This document shows, piece by piece, positions 1 through 8,410 of a stretch of DNA of 44,118 bases. Source of the DNA: Hyphococcus sp. (GTDB lineage Bacteria; Pseudomonadota; Alphaproteobacteria; Caulobacterales; Parvularculaceae). Numbering within the stretch: the stretch's first letter is position 1; each line of letters begins with the position of its first letter. The position numbers and the translations under genes were made by a program. The stretch lies in contig JAJFGF010000073.1 in NCBI GenBank assembly GCA_021776245.1, positions 1 through 44,118 on the forward strand, written 5' to 3'. The notes below the pieces were generated by a model. It was not told the origin of the DNA, did not search any database, and saw nothing but the letters and a program-made list of their open reading frames with translations.

Positions 1-1
1 G

Positions 2-223
2 GATGCATGGGGCAACATCAGGGCGATGCCGAATCGGCTCGACCCGCCTGCTTTCAGTCGCTTTCTGTATAAGCAGCGCAATGCCGTCGAGAGATTCTTC
101 AGCAAATTAAAGCACTTCAGAGCCATCGCCACCCGATATGACAAACGTGACGATAACTACCTCGCTTCCATTCAACTCGCTTCAATGCGGATTTGGTTGC
201 GGTTTAATGAGTCCGTGACCTAG
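2..223 (+). CDS. IS5-family transposase, C-terminal part (cut by window edge)
   Basis: The frame is open from the first bases of the window, so the 5' part lies outside. The visible end carries the block RNAVERFFSKLKHFRAIATRYDK followed by LASIQLASMRIWLRF, which is the characteristic C-terminal region of DDE transposases of the IS5 family (IS427-like group). In the full protein the last acidic catalytic residue is the E of this AVERF motif. The gene ends at a TAG at 221-223. The right end of the element probably lies within the next 50 or so bases, but I cannot fix the terminal inverted repeat because the left end is not in the window. Whether the complete copy is intact or degraded cannot be told from this fragment. 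Confidence 0.85.
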   Translation, partial: DAWGNIRAMPNRLDPPAFSRFLYKQRNAVERFFSKLKHFRAIATRYDKRDDNYLASIQLASMRIWLRFNESVT

Positions 224-270
224 AATCAGTTCGTAAATTGCCGTTCGCAACTGCTATTGACAGTGCCCAA

Positions 271-326
271 AAAGGGCCAACACCAGCCTGACAGACCAGG
301 TTTTCGAATGTTTGCGTCGCGCTCAT
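271..326 (-). pseudogene. possible remnant of the radA start codon region
   Basis: Reading the minus strand from an ATG at 326 gives MSATQTFENLVCQAGVG, which then runs into sequence that looks like the IS5 end. RadA proteins begin with a short tail followed by a zinc-finger start of the form (F/Y)VCQ-x-CG, so the VCQA block at the right distance from a start codon is suggestive. From memory of alphaproteobacterial gene order, radA is often found just after dnaB-alr and the ABC pair, which is exactly this position and strand. The second cysteine is not present (GGT for TGT), so this would be a decayed, IS-truncated fragment. The match is very short and could be chance. Confidence 0.2.
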
Positions 327-376
327 TGCGGACATTGGCCCGCCATCGCGAAAAATCAACACGCCAAACCCAGTCC

Positions 377-1156
377 CTACGCCCGCGTGACCGCCATGGT
401 AATCGGTCCTTCGGCGCGGCCATTGACGAATTGTTCGACCATGGGGTTGTTTGAATTTTCGATTTCATCGGGTTTGCCGCGCCAGATGATGCGCCCCTGA
501 TAGAGCATGGCGATTTCATCGGCGATTTTTCGCGCCGACGCCATGTCATGGGTAATTGAAATCGCAGTCGCGCCGAGCGCCTTGACGCGTTCGACAATGA
601 GATTGTTGATGACATCCGCCATGATCGGATCAAGACCGGTCGTCGGTTCGTCAAAAAACAAGATTTGCGGATCGGACGCGATCGCACGGGCAAGGCTGAC
701 GCGCTTTTGCATGCCCCCTGAAAGCTCTGACGGCATAAGATTGCCAACTTCCGGCGCCAATCCGACCTGCGCGAGACATTCAAGAGCCTTTTTTTGCGCC
801 GCCTTGCGCGAGGATTTTTCCGCATGAAGCAATCGGAAAGCAACATTTTCCCAAATACGCAGGCTGTCGAACAAGGCCGATCCCTGAAACAGCATGCCGG
901 ATTGTTTGGTCATGAAGCGGCGGTCGCTCTCGCTATGGCGCGCAATATTGCGGCCATCGACAATCACTGAGCCCTTGTCGGCTTTCATCAAGCCGATCAT
1001 GCATTTCAACATAACCGACTTGCCGCTTCCCGATGCGCCAATCACGACAAGCGACTGCCCTTCAGTAATCTCCAGGTCGATGCCGCGCAGAACCTGCCGC
1101 GGGCCGAGGCGCTTGTGCAGATTGCGGACGGATATTTTTGTTTCTCGCATGCTCAT
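377..1156 (-). CDS. mlaF: ABC transporter ATP-binding protein, MlaF family
   Basis: Cytoplasmic ATPase that powers the MlaE permease in phospholipid traffic between the outer and inner membranes. The 259-residue product has Walker A GASGSGKS (40-47), Q-loop Gln91, signature LSGGMQ (145-150), Walker B ILFFDE (165-170) and H-loop His203. The C-terminal stretch NPMVEQFVNGRAEGPI is typical of MlaF/Ttg2A ATPases, where this tail interacts with the partner subunit, and separates them from generic importers. It starts 8 bases after the mlaE stop, so the two are surely one transcript. A second in-frame ATG two codons later (1150) is also possible. No MlaD-type MCE gene is visible next to it; it must lie elsewhere or beyond the IS element. 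Confidence 0.93.
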   Translation of the reverse strand: MSMRETKISVRNLHKRLGPRQVLRGIDLEITEGQSLVVIGASGSGKSVMLKCMIGLMKADKGSVIVDGRNIARHSESDRRFMTKQSGMLFQGSALFDSLRIWENVAFRLLHAEKSSRKAAQKKALECLAQVGLAPEVGNLMPSELSGGMQKRVSLARAIASDPQILFFDEPTTGLDPIMADVINNLIVERVKALGATAISITHDMASARKIADEIAMLYQGRIIWRGKPDEIENSNNPMVEQFVNGRAEGPITMAVTRA

Positions 1157-1164
1157 GCCGCGCC

Positions 1165-1941
1165 CTAAACCTGAACAAACAAAGACGTGAGAAGATAGTT
1201 GGCTGCGAGGACGACAACAGCCGCAGCGACAACGGCTGTGCGTGTCGCTGCGCCGACGCCCTGCGCCCCGCCGCTGCTGGTATAGCCATAATAACAGCCC
1301 ATCACCGATATCAAAAACCCAAAGACGCCGGCTTTGACAAGTCCGGTAACGATATCTCTTGTCTCAAGAAACTCGGAAATATTTTGAATATAAACCGGTC
1401 CGCCGAAATCGAGGGCGTAAACCGACACCAGATAGCCGCCATAGATGCCGATAATATCCGCTATTAAAACCAGGATCGGCAGGGTCAGCGTGGTCGCCAG
1501 AATGCGCGGGGCAATCAGATATTTAAATGGATTGACCGCAAGCGTTGACATGGCGTCGATCTGTTCCGTAACGCGCATGGTGCCAATTTCCGCCGCCATT
1601 GCCGATGAGGCCCGGCCGGCGACCATCAGCGCGGCGAGCACAGGGCCCAGCTCGCGCACAATCGATACGCTTAAAATCTGCGGCAGAAATGTCTCGGCGT
1701 TAAACCGCAAGCTGCCGTCATAGATATTGAGGGCAAGCGCGGCGCCGGTAAAAATTGCTGTTAGGCCGACAACGGGCAGGGAGGTAAAACCGATGCGGAT
1801 CAAGGCCGCATAAAACGCCCGCCAATAAAACGGCCCCGTAAACCAGGCCATAGCCCCTTGACTGGCAAAACCGCTGATCCGCCCAGTCTCGCGCAACGCG
1901 TCCAGGGTCAGGCGCCCGGTGGCGGCGAATAGATTCATCAA
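1165..1941 (-). CDS. mlaE: ABC transporter permease, MlaE family
   Basis: Inner-membrane permease of the Mla-type lipid transport complex, partner of the ATPase encoded just downstream. The 258-residue protein has an amphipathic N-terminus followed by about five hydrophobic segments. It carries the family hallmark EIGTMRVTEQIDAM at 118-131, preceded by ELGPVLAALMVAGRASSAMAA. This loop is the coupling region in MlaE proteins. Length matches the family. Two ATG codons lie side by side at the start (1941 and 1938). The gene follows alr after about 40 bases on the same strand, so it may be read with the alr transcript. Transport direction (retrograde or anterograde) is not settled by the sequence. 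Confidence 0.93.
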   Translation of the reverse strand: MMNLFAATGRLTLDALRETGRISGFASQGAMAWFTGPFYWRAFYAALIRIGFTSLPVVGLTAIFTGAALALNIYDGSLRFNAETFLPQILSVSIVRELGPVLAALMVAGRASSAMAAEIGTMRVTEQIDAMSTLAVNPFKYLIAPRILATTLTLPILVLIADIIGIYGGYLVSVYALDFGGPVYIQNISEFLETRDIVTGLVKAGVFGFLISVMGCYYGYTSSGGAQGVGAATRTAVVAAAVVVLAANYLLTSLFVQV

Positions 1942-1983
1942 TATTGCCCCTCAACGCGTTTGCGCGACCCTTCCATGAGGCCC

Positions 1984-3087
1984 CTAGAGGTAGCGGCGAT
2001 CAACCCGTCCGCCAAGCCCTGTCAGCAATTCATAGGAAATCGTGCCACAGGCCGCCGCAGCTTCATGAATGGCGAGATTCGGCCCAAAGAACTCAGCAAT
2101 ATCGCCTGTTTTTACTGGCCTCTTCGAATTTGTGATGTCCAGTGTGATGAGGTCCATGGAAATCCGGCCGACGATCGACGCCTGTTCGCCGTTGATGATG
2201 GCGCGGCCGCGCCCGCGCCCGGACGCAGCACGTGGAAAACCGTCGCCATAGCCCAGCGCCACGGTCGCAAGGCGCGTCTGTTCTGCAACTACATGAGCGG
2301 CGCCATAGCCTACCGTTTCGCCTGGCGCTGCCTGCCTGATTTGAACCACCGGCGCCTTCAAAGCGGCGACTGGCGCAATCCGGTCGTCCGCAGCGTCGAA
2401 TGGGCTCCCGCCGTAAAGCGCAATACCGACGCGCGTCAGATCGAAATGACAGCTTTCATCCGTCATGACTCCGCCAGAGGCGGCAAGGCTGCGCCGTGCG
2501 CCCGGAAACTGCTGTGACAGTTCCTCAAACATTTTGCGTTGCGCATTGTTTTTTGGATGGGCCGGGTCATTTGCGCAGGCGAGGTGGCTCATGACGGTTT
2601 CAATGCGTAAAGATTTCAGCGCGGCTATATCGCCGAGCTCAACAGGCGGCGCGCCAAGGCGATTCATGCCGGTGTCGATATGAAGCGCTGCTGGCGCGTC
2701 TGGTTTGCGTTCCGCCCATTTTCGCGCCTGTTCAAGATTGTTGATTACAGGGATGAGATTTCCCTCTTCGAATAGCGCCATGGTTTCCGGCAGCGGTCCG
2801 TTAAAGACGTAGATCGCCGGCGCCGGGCTTATATTTTTCAAGACAGCGCGCAAAGCGGCGCCTTCTTCCGGATAGGCGACAAAAAAGCTTCGACAGTTTT
2901 CGCGCGCCGCAAGCGCAGCGGCGACAGCGCCTGCGCCCAATCCATAGCCGTCGCATTTAACAACGGCGGCCGTTTCGGCGCCGGGCGCAGTGTCGCGCAG
3001 CATTGCGTAATTGGCGCAAAGCGCAGCGAGATCGATCTCGACCCACGGGCCGGCGGTCTTGTTGGTGAGTGTAATGGGCGCTGTCAT
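1984..3087 (-). CDS. alr: alanine racemase
   Basis: Pyridoxal-phosphate enzyme that interconverts L- and D-alanine for peptidoglycan synthesis. The 367-residue product starts with a short extension and then WVEIDLAALCANY, leading to the PLP-lysine motif AVVKCDGYGLGAG (Lys44). Further family landmarks are the substrate/PLP region SHLACAND, VGYGAAHV, GYGDGFPRA and GRISMDLITLDI near the C-terminal beta domain. The cysteine directly after the PLP lysine replaces the more usual alanine. It sits downstream of dnaB (102-base gap) and upstream of mlaE on the same strand, an arrangement common in Alphaproteobacteria. Identification is secure; biosynthetic versus catabolic use cannot be read from the sequence, but the core-gene context favours the cell-wall role. 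Confidence 0.95.
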   Translation of the reverse strand: MTAPITLTNKTAGPWVEIDLAALCANYAMLRDTAPGAETAAVVKCDGYGLGAGAVAAALAARENCRSFFVAYPEEGAALRAVLKNISPAPAIYVFNGPLPETMALFEEGNLIPVINNLEQARKWAERKPDAPAALHIDTGMNRLGAPPVELGDIAALKSLRIETVMSHLACANDPAHPKNNAQRKMFEELSQQFPGARRSLAASGGVMTDESCHFDLTRVGIALYGGSPFDAADDRIAPVAALKAPVVQIRQAAPGETVGYGAAHVVAEQTRLATVALGYGDGFPRAASGRGRGRAIINGEQASIVGRISMDLITLDITNSKRPVKTGDIAEFFGPNLAIHEAAAACGTISYELLTGLGGRVDRRYL

Positions 3088-3189
3088 TGCAATAGCATTA
3101 AGCGGCTTTTGCGGTGGTGGAACGGGTCGGGCGACGCCGCGATCTAAAGCGCCGGGCGAAAAAACGGCGCCGGTTTTTCGCCTGATGAT

Positions 3190-4668
3190 CTAGTGGCTGC
3201 CGTAGCGATCGCTCGCAAGGTTTGAAAATTTTGTGAACTTCTCTTCGAAGTGAAGTTCGACCTTGCCGATAGGCCCGTGGCGTTGCTTGCCGATGATCAC
3301 TTCGGCAGTGTCGCCAACCTCTTCGAGCCGCGTAAACCATTTGACGTGTTCTTCCGTGCCCTCGCGCGGTTCGGAACGGCTCAAATAATATTTTTCACGA
3401 AACACAAACAAGACGACATCGGCGTCTTGTTCGATCGAACCTGACTCGCGAAGATCGGAAAGCTGCGGGCGCTTGTCTTCGCGCGACTCGACCTGGCGGG
3501 AAAGCTGCGACAACGCAATGATCGGCACGTTTAATTCTTTTGCGAGCGCCTTCAGGCCCTGCGAGATTTCAGTAATCTCCTGAACCCGGCCGTCATTTTT
3601 GCGGCTTGAGCCGGAAAGCAGTTGCAAATAGTCAACGACAAGCAAGCCAAGACCATGTTGCCGCTTTAATCGTCGCGCGCGCGCAGCAAGCTGGGCAATG
3701 GACAGACCGCCCGTATCGTCAATATAAAGCCGCAGCTCTTCGAGCTCCCGTGACGCGTGGTAAATGCGATCGAATTCTTCCTGATCCACATCGCCGCGCC
3801 GGATTCGTTCGGAAGGGACGCGGGAAAACTCGGACAAAATCCGTGTTGCAAGCTGTTCGGCGGCCATTTCCAGTGAGAACAACCCGACCACAGCGCCTTC
3901 GACCGCTTTCATCGAACCGTCTGGCTGTTTTTCCGTCTTGAGCGCCTTTGCCGCGTTGACGGCAATATTCGTTCCAAGGGCGGTCTTGCCCATGGATGGA
4001 CGTCCGGCGAGAATAATAAGATCGGATGGATGCATGCCGCCCATCATGCGATCAAGATCACGCATGCCGGTGGCGACGCCCGCCAGCCCGCCATCGCGCT
4101 TAACGGCTGCATTCGCCAGTTCAATGGCTTCGGTAATGGCCGAGCGAAAGGTCTTGAACCCGCCGCCATATTTTCCGGTTTCGGCGAGCTTGTAAAGCGC
4201 CTGCTCGGCGTCTTCGAGTTGCTGTTGCGGGCGGTCGTCCAGCGTAGAAACTTTTGCACGGTCGGCCATTTCCGAACCGATCGACATCAAACCGCGGCAA
4301 ACTGAAAGCTCAAATACGATTTTGGCGTAATCAACGGCGCCCGCCGTTGACGGTACATTGGCGGCGAGTTGCTCAAGATATTTCTTGCCGCCCGTTTCGA
4401 CAAAGCCCGACGAGCTCGAAAGAAACGTATCGAGCGTTACAGGCGAAGCGAGGCGCCCGCTGGTGATCAGGTCGCCGCAGGCCTCATAAATCAATTGGTG
4501 GATTGGGTCGTAGAAATGCTCATGCTTTAAAAAAGCGGAAGCGCGATAGTAGATTTCATTGTCAAAGAGAATCGCGCCCAGAATGGCCTGTTCGGCGTCC
4601 AGGCTGACGGGGATTTTATCCTCCGTAGCCTGATCGATTATCCCCCCGGTTTGTGCGCCGTCAGCCAT
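3190..4668 (-). CDS. dnaB: replicative DNA helicase DnaB
   Basis: Hexameric 5'-3' helicase that unwinds the chromosome at the replication fork and recruits DnaG, which is also encoded in this window. The 492-residue protein has the N-terminal primase-interacting domain (about 20-125, starting SLDAEQAILGAILFDN), a linker, and a RecA-like C-terminal domain with Walker A GRPSMGKTA (222-230) and Walker B LLVVDYLQLL. The region LSQLSRQVESREDKRPQLSDLRESGSIEQDAD is the strongly conserved DnaB signature. No intein is present. The start codon lies only 14 bases after the T-tract of the hairpin that ends the ribosomal-protein operon, and it lacks a clear Shine-Dalgarno sequence, so how it is expressed is unclear. 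Confidence 0.97.
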   Translation of the reverse strand: MADGAQTGGIIDQATEDKIPVSLDAEQAILGAILFDNEIYYRASAFLKHEHFYDPIHQLIYEACGDLITSGRLASPVTLDTFLSSSSGFVETGGKKYLEQLAANVPSTAGAVDYAKIVFELSVCRGLMSIGSEMADRAKVSTLDDRPQQQLEDAEQALYKLAETGKYGGGFKTFRSAITEAIELANAAVKRDGGLAGVATGMRDLDRMMGGMHPSDLIILAGRPSMGKTALGTNIAVNAAKALKTEKQPDGSMKAVEGAVVGLFSLEMAAEQLATRILSEFSRVPSERIRRGDVDQEEFDRIYHASRELEELRLYIDDTGGLSIAQLAARARRLKRQHGLGLLVVDYLQLLSGSSRKNDGRVQEITEISQGLKALAKELNVPIIALSQLSRQVESREDKRPQLSDLRESGSIEQDADVVLFVFREKYYLSRSEPREGTEEHVKWFTRLEEVGDTAEVIIGKQRHGPIGKVELHFEEKFTKFSNLASDRYGSH

Positions 4669-4682
4669 CCAAGCTTTAGACC

Positions 4683-4722
4683 AAAAAAAACGCCGGCTGC
4701 AAAGACAGCCGGCGGTTTATTT
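4683..4722 (-). terminator. Rho-independent terminator after rplI
   Basis: A perfect 9-bp stem CGCCGGCTG (4691-4699) / CAGCCGGCG (4706-4714) with a 6-base loop is followed on the minus strand by a run of eight T residues (plus-strand 4683-4690). This is a textbook intrinsic terminator for the rpsF-rpsR-rplI transcript. The plus-strand side is also T-rich (TTTATTTTT), so it could act in both directions. It stops 14 bases short of the dnaB start. Confidence 0.85.
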
Positions 4723-4761
4723 TTCCCCCATTTGCGAGGCGCGAAACAGGCGTGGATTTGC

Positions 4762-5391
4762 CTATCCGTTCTCACCTGTCGCAGATTTTTCTTCTGCATC
4801 GCTTTCAGGGGCGCCTTCGACGGGCGCCTGCGCGCCTTCATCGAAAAATTCCGGCGCAGCGTCAGCTTCATTTTCGCCTTCTTCTTCAATGCGTTCTTCG
4901 TTTTGCGCTAAAACATTTTCGCCGCGCGCCTGACGTTCGGCCTCGTCTTCGGAACGCGCTACATTGATATTAATTGAAGCGACGACTTCCGGATGCATGA
5001 CAACCCGGACCGGCATCAAGCCAAGGGTTTTAATCGGTTTTTCAAGCCGCACCTGACCGCGTTCAATTTGAACGCCGTCTTCGGATGCGGCCGCAGCGAT
5101 ATCACGGGCTGAAACCGAACCATATAGCGCGCCAGTTTCCGAGGCCTGGCGGATCAGCACGAAAGACCGCCCGTCGAGTTTTGTGGAGGCGGCTTCTGCG
5201 TCTTTCTTGCGTTCAAGATTACGCGCTTCCAATTCGGCGCGTTGACCGTCAAACACTTTCTTGTTGGATTCATTAGCGCGCAGCGCTTTTTTCAGCGGCA
5301 ACAGGAAGTTGCGCGCATATCCGGGCTTGACGCTGACGACATCGCCCATTTGGCCGAGATTTTCGACCCGTTCGAGAAGAATGACTTCCAT
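4762..5391 (-). CDS. rplI: 50S ribosomal protein bL9 with long acidic tail
   Basis: Large-subunit protein that bridges the L1 stalk region and affects reading-frame fidelity. The N-terminal RNA-binding domain [32 protein letters not shown] is unmistakable, followed by the long connecting helix and a C-terminal domain ending near residue 150. The protein runs to 209 residues, about 55-60 more than the usual bL9; the extra part is rich in Glu, Asp and Ala (for example [27 protein letters not shown]). Extended acidic bL9 tails occur in related Alphaproteobacteria, so this is probably natural. A GGAG inside the end of rpsR, 9 bases before the ATG, gives translational coupling to that gene. Confidence 0.96.
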   Translation of the reverse strand: MEVILLERVENLGQMGDVVSVKPGYARNFLLPLKKALRANESNKKVFDGQRAELEARNLERKKDAEAASTKLDGRSFVLIRQASETGALYGSVSARDIAAAASEDGVQIERGQVRLEKPIKTLGLMPVRVVMHPEVVASININVARSEDEAERQARGENVLAQNEERIEEEGENEADAAPEFFDEGAQAPVEGAPESDAEEKSATGENG

Positions 5392-5396
5392 GGGTC

Positions 5397-5621
5397 TTAC
5401 TCCGATGCGTAAGGAAGCAGCGCGAGATGGCGGGCGCGCTTGATGGCGCGTGCAAGTTCACGTTGCTTTTTGTGAGAAACGGCGGAAATCCGCGACGGAA
5501 CGATCTTGCCGCGCTCGGAAACAAAGCGCTGCAGCAATTTCGGATCTTTGTAATCGATCGTCTGTGCATTGTCGCTTGAGAACGGGCAGGTTTTACGGCG
5601 CCGGAAGAATGGTTTTGCCAT
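5397..5621 (-). CDS. rpsR: 30S ribosomal protein bS18
   Basis: Small-subunit protein that pairs with bS6 on the platform of the 30S particle. The 74-residue product begins with the basic segment [15 protein letters not shown] and carries the S18 core [48 protein letters not shown]. Only one cysteine (CPFS) is kept from the zinc-binding form. It lies between rpsF and rplI with gaps of 17 and 5 bases, in the conserved operon order, with an AAAGGA ribosome-binding site ahead of it. Confidence 0.97.
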   Translation of the reverse strand: MAKPFFRRRKTCPFSSDNAQTIDYKDPKLLQRFVSERGKIVPSRISAVSHKKQRELARAIKRARHLALLPYASE

Positions 5622-5638
5622 GATAATATTCCTTTTTC

Positions 5639-6010
5639 CTAACGCCGTGGACCGCGGTCGCGGTCCTTGTCGTTACGATCGCTGCGATCCCTGCGGCTCA
5701 ACACCGGCGAGGGTTCGCTATTGAGTTCTTCAACACGCAGGGTCAACGCACGCAAAATGTCGTCGTTGATTTTTTCCTGGCGTTCCAGTTCCTGAACAGC
5801 GACAGCGGGGCCTTCGATATTAAAAAGGCTGTAATGACCTTTGCGGTTCTTGCTGATTTTGTATTGCAGGTTGCGCAAACCCCAATATTCGGATTTCTCG
5901 ATCTTGCCGCCATTGTCGGTGACAATTTTCGCAAGGGTTTCAGTCAGGCCCTCGACCTGCGCGGGCGAGATATCCTGACGCGCGATAAAGACGTGCTCGT
6001 ATAACGGCAT
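5639..6010 (-). CDS. rpsF: 30S ribosomal protein bS6
   Basis: First gene of the rpsF-rpsR-rplI operon; bS6 forms a heterodimer with bS18 on the 30S platform. The 123-residue sequence starts [24 protein letters not shown] and contains the family core [55 protein letters not shown]. The tail is rich in Arg and Asp ([19 protein letters not shown]), a charged extension common outside enterobacteria. AGGAAC stands 8 bases ahead of the ATG. The upstream 200 bases hold no gene and probably contain the operon promoter and leader. Confidence 0.97.
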   Translation of the reverse strand: MPLYEHVFIARQDISPAQVEGLTETLAKIVTDNGGKIEKSEYWGLRNLQYKISKNRKGHYSLFNIEGPAVAVQELERQEKINDDILRALTLRVEELNSEPSPVLSRRDRSDRNDKDRDRGPRR

Positions 6011-6212
6011 TGATGCCAGTTCCTGTATGGCGACGGAGACCTAATGAGACAGGCTGGGCGTCTCGTCGGGCCTGTGGCTCGCGAAAGCAAAGGGACCATC
6101 CCTTGAACCTGGCCATTTCATCGAAATAACCGGGCGCCTGCGACCATCGCTCGTGAAGGCGCGGGAGATAACCGATGGCCTCCCCAATGGCAAGCGCTTC
6201 GAGGCTAAAAAA
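6011..6212 (-). promoter_or_regulatory. rpsF upstream region (promoter/leader)
   Basis: About 200 non-coding bases separate rpsF from the glycosyltransferase gene upstream on the same strand. They contain a small hairpin, AAGGGA-CCA-TCCCTT (6090-6104), and must carry either the ribosomal operon promoter or its leader. Bacterial rpsF leaders often bind the S6:S18 complex for autoregulation; I could not convincingly fold that motif here, so this remains an expectation and not a call. Confidence 0.3.
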
Positions 6213-7271
6213 TCAGCCAAACCATCGCCTAAGGCAATCCCGGAAAAAGGCGGTCGTCGCCGCCGCGCTGCAATGCGCGGCGGCATAGGATTTGGCGCGA
6301 TCGCCGAGGCGTGCGGCGAGCGCCGGGTCGTGGTGGAGCCGCCGCACCGCCGCCGCCATGGCGTCTGCGTCGCCGGGAGGGGTCAAAACCCCGGTTTCCT
6401 CGTTGCGGATATAATCGCGGACCCCGGCCGCCTCGGTGACGATCTGGGCTTTACCGAGATGCATGGCGCCAACCAGGGTGACAAGTCCACATGGGGTATC
6501 CCGGCTGCGCAATGGGATAATTGCCGCGGCCGCATGCGCGACGAGCCCCCATGCCTCGTCAAAAGGCAGGTTAAAGCGAACGTCGAGATTTGCCGGCGGT
6601 GACAGCCCGTCAAAATTATGCGGCCGGGCAATGGCGACAAATTTGATCTCCGGGCAAAGGCGCGCCGACCGGCACAAAACCTCATAATCGCGCGCCTCGC
6701 CGCCAAGCGCCGCCATATAAGCCCCGGCGATCTGTTTTGCCGGCAGGGCTTTCAGGGGCGGGGCAACGCCCCATGGCGCCCGTAATATTTTTTGCGGATC
6801 GAGGCCGAATATATCCGCGTAAAGCTGTTGTTCGCCGTCGGTAAAAACCGCAAACGCATCGACCGTTTTGAATGCCCGCGTCATCAATTTCTTGCGCAGG
6901 CCAGTCGGGAGGTCCGTAAAATTGAAAGAAAAGGCGAGATGGCGCGTATTATTCTTGCCGCGGCCCAAAACGACCGCAGTCCAGGCGGTCGCCAGAGGGC
7001 CATGAGAAACGATCAGGTCAAATGGCCGGGTTTTCGCTGCGGCCGCGAGCGCATGCGCGCCCCGGTAACGGGCAAGGCTCGCGAAGCGGCGTGCGGCTTT
7101 TGCGCCAGGACCGTCGCCCGAAAAAGCCGCCGGCGCCGTCGAAAATCCCTGCCATTCAAGGGCGCGTCCGGAAATTTGGAAATCGCCACCCATCAAATCG
7201 CGGATCCAGACCCAATGCGGGTCGGGATTGTCAGATATGACGGCGATCCGGATTGGCGGATTTTCGGCCAT
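6213..7271 (-). CDS. glycosyltransferase, GT4-like (GT-B fold)
   Basis: The 352-residue product is probably a cytoplasmic or membrane-associated sugar transferase. The N-terminal half opens with a beta-strand/loop (IRIAVISDNPDPHWVW) and FDLIVSHGPLA, as in GT-B enzymes. The C-terminal half shows the nucleotide-sugar binding pattern of family GT4: APWGV, then IIPLRSRDTPCGLVTLVGAMHLGKAQIVTEAAGVRDYIRNEETGVLTPPGDADAMAAAVRRL, with the usual glycine-rich end and a closing helix. The donor and acceptor cannot be named. It lies between the ribosomal operon and fabD, reads toward rpsF, and is divergent from fabD by 167 bases. GGGAG precedes the ATG. It is not part of the usual core set at this place, so it may be a lineage-specific insertion. 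Confidence 0.8.
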   Translation of the reverse strand: MAENPPIRIAVISDNPDPHWVWIRDLMGGDFQISGRALEWQGFSTAPAAFSGDGPGAKAARRFASLARYRGAHALAAAAKTRPFDLIVSHGPLATAWTAVVLGRGKNNTRHLAFSFNFTDLPTGLRKKLMTRAFKTVDAFAVFTDGEQQLYADIFGLDPQKILRAPWGVAPPLKALPAKQIAGAYMAALGGEARDYEVLCRSARLCPEIKFVAIARPHNFDGLSPPANLDVRFNLPFDEAWGLVAHAAAAIIPLRSRDTPCGLVTLVGAMHLGKAQIVTEAAGVRDYIRNEETGVLTPPGDADAMAAAVRRLHHDPALAARLGDRAKSYAAAHCSAAATTAFFRDCLRRWFG

Positions 7272-7438
7272 GGAAACTCCCTTTCGCCGCTGATAACAGC
7301 GATTGCCGAAGCGGCAAAATGGGATAGCAAAATCCCCGCATTATGACATATGGCGGCGCCGGTTCGTTGTTTCGCTTCTTGCTCTCTCGCGCCGCCGCCG
7401 CTATGCCGCTGGCCTGCTATTAATAAGGAGCCTTACGC

Positions 7439-8374
7439 ATGGGGCGTGCTTTCATCTTTCCCGGACAGGGCAGCCAGGCTGTCGGCATGGGCGCAGCGCT
7501 GGCCGATGCATTTCCGGCCGCGCGAGAGGTCTTTCAGGAAGTCGATGACGCCCTTGGCCAAAAACTATCAGCTTTGATGCGCGACGGTCCGATTGAAGAA
7601 TTAACGTTGACGGCAAACACCCAGCCCGCCTTGATGGCGCATTCCATTGCGGCCATGCGCGTTCTTGAAACACAAGCGAACGCCGACGTTGAAAATGCGA
7701 TGTTTGTCGCCGGTCATTCCTTGGGCGAATATTCCGCGCTCTGTGCAGCGCGCGCGCTTTCGCTGTCGGACACGGCAAAACTGTTGCGGATCCGTGGCGA
7801 GGCCATGCAGGCGGCGGTTCCTGTTGGCCAGGGCGCCATGGCGGCGCTGATCGGCGTTGATCTTGAAGGTGCGCAAAAAGCAATCGACGGGACTGGCGGC
7901 GAGGGTGTTTGCGAAATTGCAAATGATAACGCGCCGGGACAAGTGGTTATATCCGGAACCAGGGAACGGGTTGAGGCGGTTTGCGCCGGCGCCAAAGCTT
8001 TTGGCGCCAAGCTTGCGAAACTATTGCCGGTCTCCGCGCCATTTCATTCCTCAATGATGCAGCCGGCGGCGGAGCGTATGGCCGAAGCGCTGGCGGCAGT
8101 GAAGATCAATGCGCCGGCGACGCCGCTGGTTGCCAATGTCACTGCCGGTGAAGCGCTGACCCCTGACGCGATCCGTGACCTTTTGGTCAAACAGGTGACA
8201 GGCCGCGTGCGCTGGACCGAAAGCGTCGCCTATATGGTTGATAAAGGCTGCGGCACGTTTATCGAAATCGGTTCGGGAAAAGTTTTAAGCGGTTTGATCC
8301 GCCGGATCGCCCGGGATTCAACGTCGCTCAATGTCGGCGAGCCTGGCGACATCGACGCGTTTGCCAAGCTTTGA
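7439..8374 (+). CDS. fabD: malonyl-CoA:ACP transacylase FabD
   Basis: Loads malonyl groups onto acyl carrier protein, the first step in supplying extender units for type II fatty-acid synthesis. The 311-residue protein begins RAFIFPGQGSQAVGMG and has the nucleophile elbow GHSLGEYSAL with catalytic Ser94; the second catalytic residue, His, lies in VSAPFHSSMM. The motif QPALMAHSIAAMRVL is also typical. It heads the fabD-fabG-acpP-fabF cluster. Its ribosome-binding stretch TAATAAGGAGCCTT (7421-7434) is identical to the one before acpP. Confidence 0.97.
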   Translation: MGRAFIFPGQGSQAVGMGAALADAFPAAREVFQEVDDALGQKLSALMRDGPIEELTLTANTQPALMAHSIAAMRVLETQANADVENAMFVAGHSLGEYSALCAARALSLSDTAKLLRIRGEAMQAAVPVGQGAMAALIGVDLEGAQKAIDGTGGEGVCEIANDNAPGQVVISGTRERVEAVCAGAKAFGAKLAKLLPVSAPFHSSMMQPAAERMAEALAAVKINAPATPLVANVTAGEALTPDAIRDLLVKQVTGRVRWTESVAYMVDKGCGTFIEIGSGKVLSGLIRRIARDSTSLNVGEPGDIDAFAKL

Positions 8375-8410
8375 TCCCGGCGCAAAAAATTCAGGAAAAG
8401 GAATTTTCGC

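Noticed and set aside
226-846. A 206-codon reading frame overlapping mlaF on the same strand
   Set aside because: It is an out-of-frame reading of mlaF, very rich in Arg and Ser, with no family features.
6011-6212. S6:S18-binding RNA leader before rpsF
   Set aside because: Expected from other bacteria, but I could not fold a convincing stem with the required bulge by eye, so it is not called as an RNA element.
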